Assembly: GCA_030426385.1 (NCBI GenBank)
Contig: JAUHYI010000023.1
Span: 1-54,257 of the forward strand
Origin: Phycisphaerae bacterium
GTDB taxonomy: Bacteria > Planctomycetota > Phycisphaerae > Phycisphaerales > Phycisphaeraceae
Length of the DNA stretch: 54,257 bases
Reading direction: 5' to 3'
The notes beneath the pieces are model-generated. The model saw only the letters and a list, made by a program, of their open reading frames with translations. It ran no database searches and was not told where the DNA came from. Below, piece by piece: positions 53,548-54,257 of the stretch (within the stretch, counting starts at the first letter, position 1; every line of letters starts with the position of its first letter). A program made the translations under genes and the position numbers.

Positions 53548-53985
53548 ATGAACAATCACAAAATCCAAACCGTCAATACTCTTGCCCTGGCGATCCTATG
53601 CCTGCTAAGCCTTTCAATAACTGGATGTGGCGATGGTGGCGGCAGCGCAACCTCAGCCCAACCTTATCCCAAAGTTTCCCGTTGGCATTACACCGTCACC
53701 AACAACATGCGTATGAAAATCACAGACGTGGTCATCGACAAACTCGATTTGCCTGTGAAATTTGACGTGTTAAATCCAGGCGACACCAAGACCCTGCTAG
53801 GCCAGGCACAACACATGCCCAACAAAATCGAGCTGTCATGGTTCGCACCAGACGGAACGCGAAAATCTAAAAACGTAAAATTCAAACCCGTGATCCCTGC
53901 CAGTTTTAACGGAAAGCTGTATCTGAAGATCATCGACCCCAATAAAGTTGAGTTGCGTGTGGATACGTTTGCTCAACCGAAATAA
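53548..53985 (+). CDS. Lipoprotein of unknown function
   Basis: 145 residues with a lipoprotein signal (LALAILCLLSLSITGCGDGG; lipobox SITGC). The mature part is about 115 residues and predicted beta-rich (YTVTNNMRMKITDVVIDKLD, NKIELSWFAPDGTRKSKNVK). No family recognised. It sits between the two topoisomerase genes on the same strand, with 86 bp and 57 bp gaps, which is an odd place for an envelope protein and may reflect a lineage-specific insertion. Confidence 0.75.
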   Translation: MNNHKIQTVNTLALAILCLLSLSITGCGDGGGSATSAQPYPKVSRWHYTVTNNMRMKITDVVIDKLDLPVKFDVLNPGDTKTLLGQAQHMPNKIELSWFAPDGTRKSKNVKFKPVIPASFNGKLYLKIIDPNKVELRVDTFAQPK

Positions 53986-54042
53986 ATCCGACATCTTGTT
54001 TCGTTTCGCCCCACCTCGTCAACATCCAACCAGAAACCAATC

Positions 54043-54257
54043 ATGAGCACCAAGCAGTACAACGCCAATAGCATTGATGTGTTAGAAGGTTTGGAGCCGG
54101 TGCGCAAACGGCCCGGTATGTATATCGGCGGCGTCAGCTCCACGGGTCTGCATCATCTCGTGTGGGAGATACTCGACAACAGTATCGATGAGGCCATGAA
54201 CGGCCATGCCACTGAAATCGGGGTCACGTTACACGCTGACGCCTCGAGCGTGACCGT
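54043..54257 (+). CDS. gyrB: Type IIA topoisomerase subunit B, N-terminal part (cut by window edge)
   Basis: Start ATG 54043 ([20 protein letters not shown]). [36 protein letters not shown] are the opening of the GHKL ATPase domain of GyrB/ParE. About 71 residues are visible. It provides the ATPase of the enzyme whose A subunit lies upstream. Gyrase versus topoisomerase IV cannot be decided from this part. Confidence 0.92.
   Translation, partial: MSTKQYNANSIDVLEGLEPVRKRPGMYIGGVSSTGLHHLVWEILDNSIDEAMNGHATEIGVTLHADASSVT

Noticed and set aside
1..54257. tRNA, rRNA, riboswitch or prophage genes
   Set aside because: Reading for T-loop words, conserved rRNA words and phage structural proteins gave nothing convincing; a covariance-model scan would be needed to exclude small RNAs.

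Overview
The window reads as a chromosomal segment of a Gram-negative, moderately GC-rich bacterium, most likely a planctomycete of the Phycisphaerae type. Supporting signs: lipid A genes (lpxB and an LpxH-like hydrolase), a PEP-CTERM secreted protein plus a PEP-CTERM-associated sugar transferase, many FHA, GAF and PAS signalling fusions, a HTH-receiver protein with reversed domain order, a (K/A/T)-rich histone-like protein, and long intergenic regions full of short repeats. The taxonomic call is inference; no rRNA is present.

Layout. 1-254: end of an IS630-type transposase. 0.5-9.7 kb: a one-directional signalling block (two tandem MASE1 histidine kinases, HTH-receiver protein, HDOD-histidine kinase, receiver-like GAF protein) closed by a strong terminator. 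9.8-12.7 kb: a two-lobed aspartic-protease-like PEP-CTERM protein overlapping argH. 12.8-24.2 kb: FHA-GAF-kinase, YHS protein, LpxH-like hydrolase, glycosyltransferase, a PTPS-family protein, a lone ABC ATPase, a Lys-repeat protein, lpxB and an FHA-TM-VWA protein. 24.6-30.8 kb: DUF3467-like protein, Cys-rich secreted protein, large GAF-PAS kinase and an ANTAR response regulator. 31.3-37.4 kb: FAD reductase/polyferredoxin fusion, a hydrolase and two divergent glycosyltransferases. 37.7-50.8 kb: rsfS, rpsU, sugar isomerase, oxidoreductase, murB-purC, xylB, MFS transporter, rhamnose-isomerase-like gene, a hydrolase, a PfpI-like protein and ruvC. 51.0 kb to the end: gyrA-like, a lipoprotein and gyrB-like.

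How the genes may work together. Three kinases share a HisKA_2-like ELDHRV core (His at 2414, 4236 and 28942). One lies beside the ANTAR RNA-binding regulator, a pairing known from EutW/EutV. The 1.4-9.6 kb block could be a single phosphorelay with a degenerate receiver as its last member. Two FHA proteins suggest Ser/Thr-kinase input. Xylulokinase, rhamnose isomerase and an MFS carrier suggest sugar use.

The most unusual layer is not a gene. A G-rich microelement, roughly G5-RAA-N-GTG-G5, recurs about a dozen times. It lies in intergenic DNA and also in frame inside purC, murB and the polyferredoxin fusion, giving a G-N-V-G-G peptide each time, and related DNA forms the C-terminal tail of lpxB. 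It coexists with a dispersed inverted-repeat element carrying an internal heptamer array, with REPIN-like paired palindromes, and with several period-8 or period-9 tandem arrays at or beyond gene ends.
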